Positions 62,826-64,000 of a stretch of DNA of 64,000 nt are shown piece by piece (the stretch's first letter is position 1; each line of letters begins with the position of its first letter). The stretch spans positions 43,195,001 through 43,259,000 of the forward strand of contig NC_135376.1 in assembly GCF_049243985.1 (NCBI RefSeq). The letters run 5' to 3'. Both the position numbers and the translations under genes were made by a program. The notes beneath the pieces are model-generated. The model saw only the letters and a program-made list of their open reading frames with translations, was not told the DNA's origin and did not search any database. Source of the stretch: Paroedura picta (lineage: Eukaryota > Chordata > Lepidosauria > Squamata > Gekkonidae).

Positions 62826-64000
62826 CTCCAGAGAAGGATTGATGGCCCACGGGAGATTGGGAATTATTGATCAGTTGCCTCCTGCTTCTTGCATACTTTC
62901 CCCATTTAACATTTCCCTTTACCATTTCACCTACTCCAAAGAGGTGGTCCCTCTCATTGTTTCCAGGGGAAAATGCTGGAATGCACCTTTGTTTTCAACA
63001 AATATATATCCTACCTCTTCAACAACCTACAGAAGAGAGATTAGCTGCATACCAGTCAACTCCAGAAGAACTGTATTCTGTCAACTCCAGTTTACAATAA
63101 AGGTATGATGTTTACACCTGGGGCAGTCAACCTGTGGTCCTCCAGATGTCCATGGACTACAATTCCCATGAGCCCCTGCCAGCTGGCAGGGGCTCATGGG
63201 AATTGTAGTCCATGGACATCTGGAGGACCACAAGTTGACTGCCCCTGGTTTACACTATGTAAAGGGAAAGGACTAGAAGGAGTGTGAGAAGCATGAGAGA
63301 TACAGGGGCAGGCTCAGACACAGGAGTGAGGAAGTCAAATATAGCAAGGCCTGCGGACGAGACCTCTATTTCCCATGGTAGCTACTGTATCCTAACTCAG
63401 ATACTGAGCCAGAAAACACAATAGTGCAGTCAAGGGTGGTTTCAGCATAGTAATGCAGCCACTGGTCAAGACTGGTCAGAGACTTTAAAAGAAAGGTTCA
63501 GCAGGGGATGAGACACACAGGTGTAGTGGGTTTGACTCAAGCAGTGATTTCCATGCTTGCATCATGAGAAGAATGAATGCTTGTAACAGGGAGGGCCTCA
63601 CAAACCATTCCATGGGGAAACAGATCACTCTAAAGAGCTACAGCTTTTCTTGGGAGAAAATCACTGTCTCCCAAGCACCTCAAAGCAGAAAAGACAGGCA
63701 AACAGGACTCTTCCTGCAGAGAAAACAACCAGAACCTCTGGGAAACCACAAAATGCTGGCAGAGTTCATGAAAACAGTGCTATTGTCCCTGATAATCTAA
63801 AGGTATAAAGTGTGTGGGGTCCCTGTGTGGAAGTGCCTTGGCCTTGGCCTGGCACCCTCCAAATGGACGGCTAGGGGGAGCCCCATTCCCTGAGGACACA
63901 TGACTCGCTGTTGGGAGACTAACAGGGCCCAGTTGCTGGCAGTCTGTGAAACATTCACATGCAGAACAGCTCACATCCTGCTGGCAACAGGGTCTATAAT
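62826..64000. other. R3HCC1L intron (right edge of window)
   Basis: I recognise no further R3HCC1L exon here. The only clear feature is the palindromic MITE at 63118-63247. Confidence 0.5.
63118..63247. mobile_element. Palindromic hAT-type MITE, 130 bp, with perfect target duplication
   Basis: The left end CTGGGGCAGTCAACCTGTGG pairs with the right end CCACAAGTTGACTGCCCCTG. The centre GCCAGCTGGC is a perfect palindrome. The 8-bp duplication GTTTACAC is exact at 63110-63117 and 63248-63255. Same family as 38024-38273 and 39361-39496, and the best-preserved duplication of the three. Confidence 0.92.

Overview
This is nuclear DNA from a vertebrate, almost certainly a squamate reptile (lizard). 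Genes are split into short exons with GT-AG introns. The intergenic DNA carries a Sauria-type SINE with an (ACCTTT)n tail, CR1 LINE fragments, tRNA-derived SINEs with a (CTT)n tail, 5S-rRNA-derived SINE remnants and palindromic hAT-type MITEs. A gekkotan source is possible from the SINE mix, but I cannot settle it. I saw no bacterial, viral or organellar genes, no tRNA or rRNA gene, and no endogenous retrovirus.

The window holds four host genes in the order HPS1, PYROXD2, LOXL4 (all + strand) and R3HCC1L (- strand). This matches the human 10q24.2 neighbourhood as I recall it, read in the opposite orientation. HPS1 (732-5639) is its last nine coding exons, including a textbook U12-type AT-AC intron. 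PYROXD2 (10043-19482) is complete: 16 exons, 584 codons. LOXL4 (32626-44284) is complete in exon structure: four SRCR domains and the lysyl oxidase domain. However, its signal peptide and first SRCR domain lie in different frames, one base apart. R3HCC1L (56904-62825) is the 3' part of the gene, converging on LOXL4.

CpG-rich blocks lie at the PYROXD2 start (about 9.7-10.5 kb) and the LOXL4 start (about 30.5-31.4 kb). A third (about 22.5-23.8 kb) lies between the two genes with no gene attached, and contains a full match to the CTCF core consensus. The rest is intronic or intergenic DNA with repeats.

The genes do not form a pathway. HPS1 is a BLOC-3 trafficking subunit, PYROXD2 a mitochondrial FAD oxidoreductase-like protein, LOXL4 a secreted copper amine oxidase that cross-links matrix, and R3HCC1L a probable RNA-binding protein. 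Their adjacency looks like ancestral vertebrate synteny. I found no new multi-gene system. The points worth a second look are the LOXL4 frame break, a decayed partial copy of PYROXD2 exon 9 in a later intron, the U12 intron, the orphan CpG island, a perfect 29-bp inverted repeat, a set of perfect 18-19-bp tandem duplications, and a strong excess of poly(G)/poly(C) tracts.
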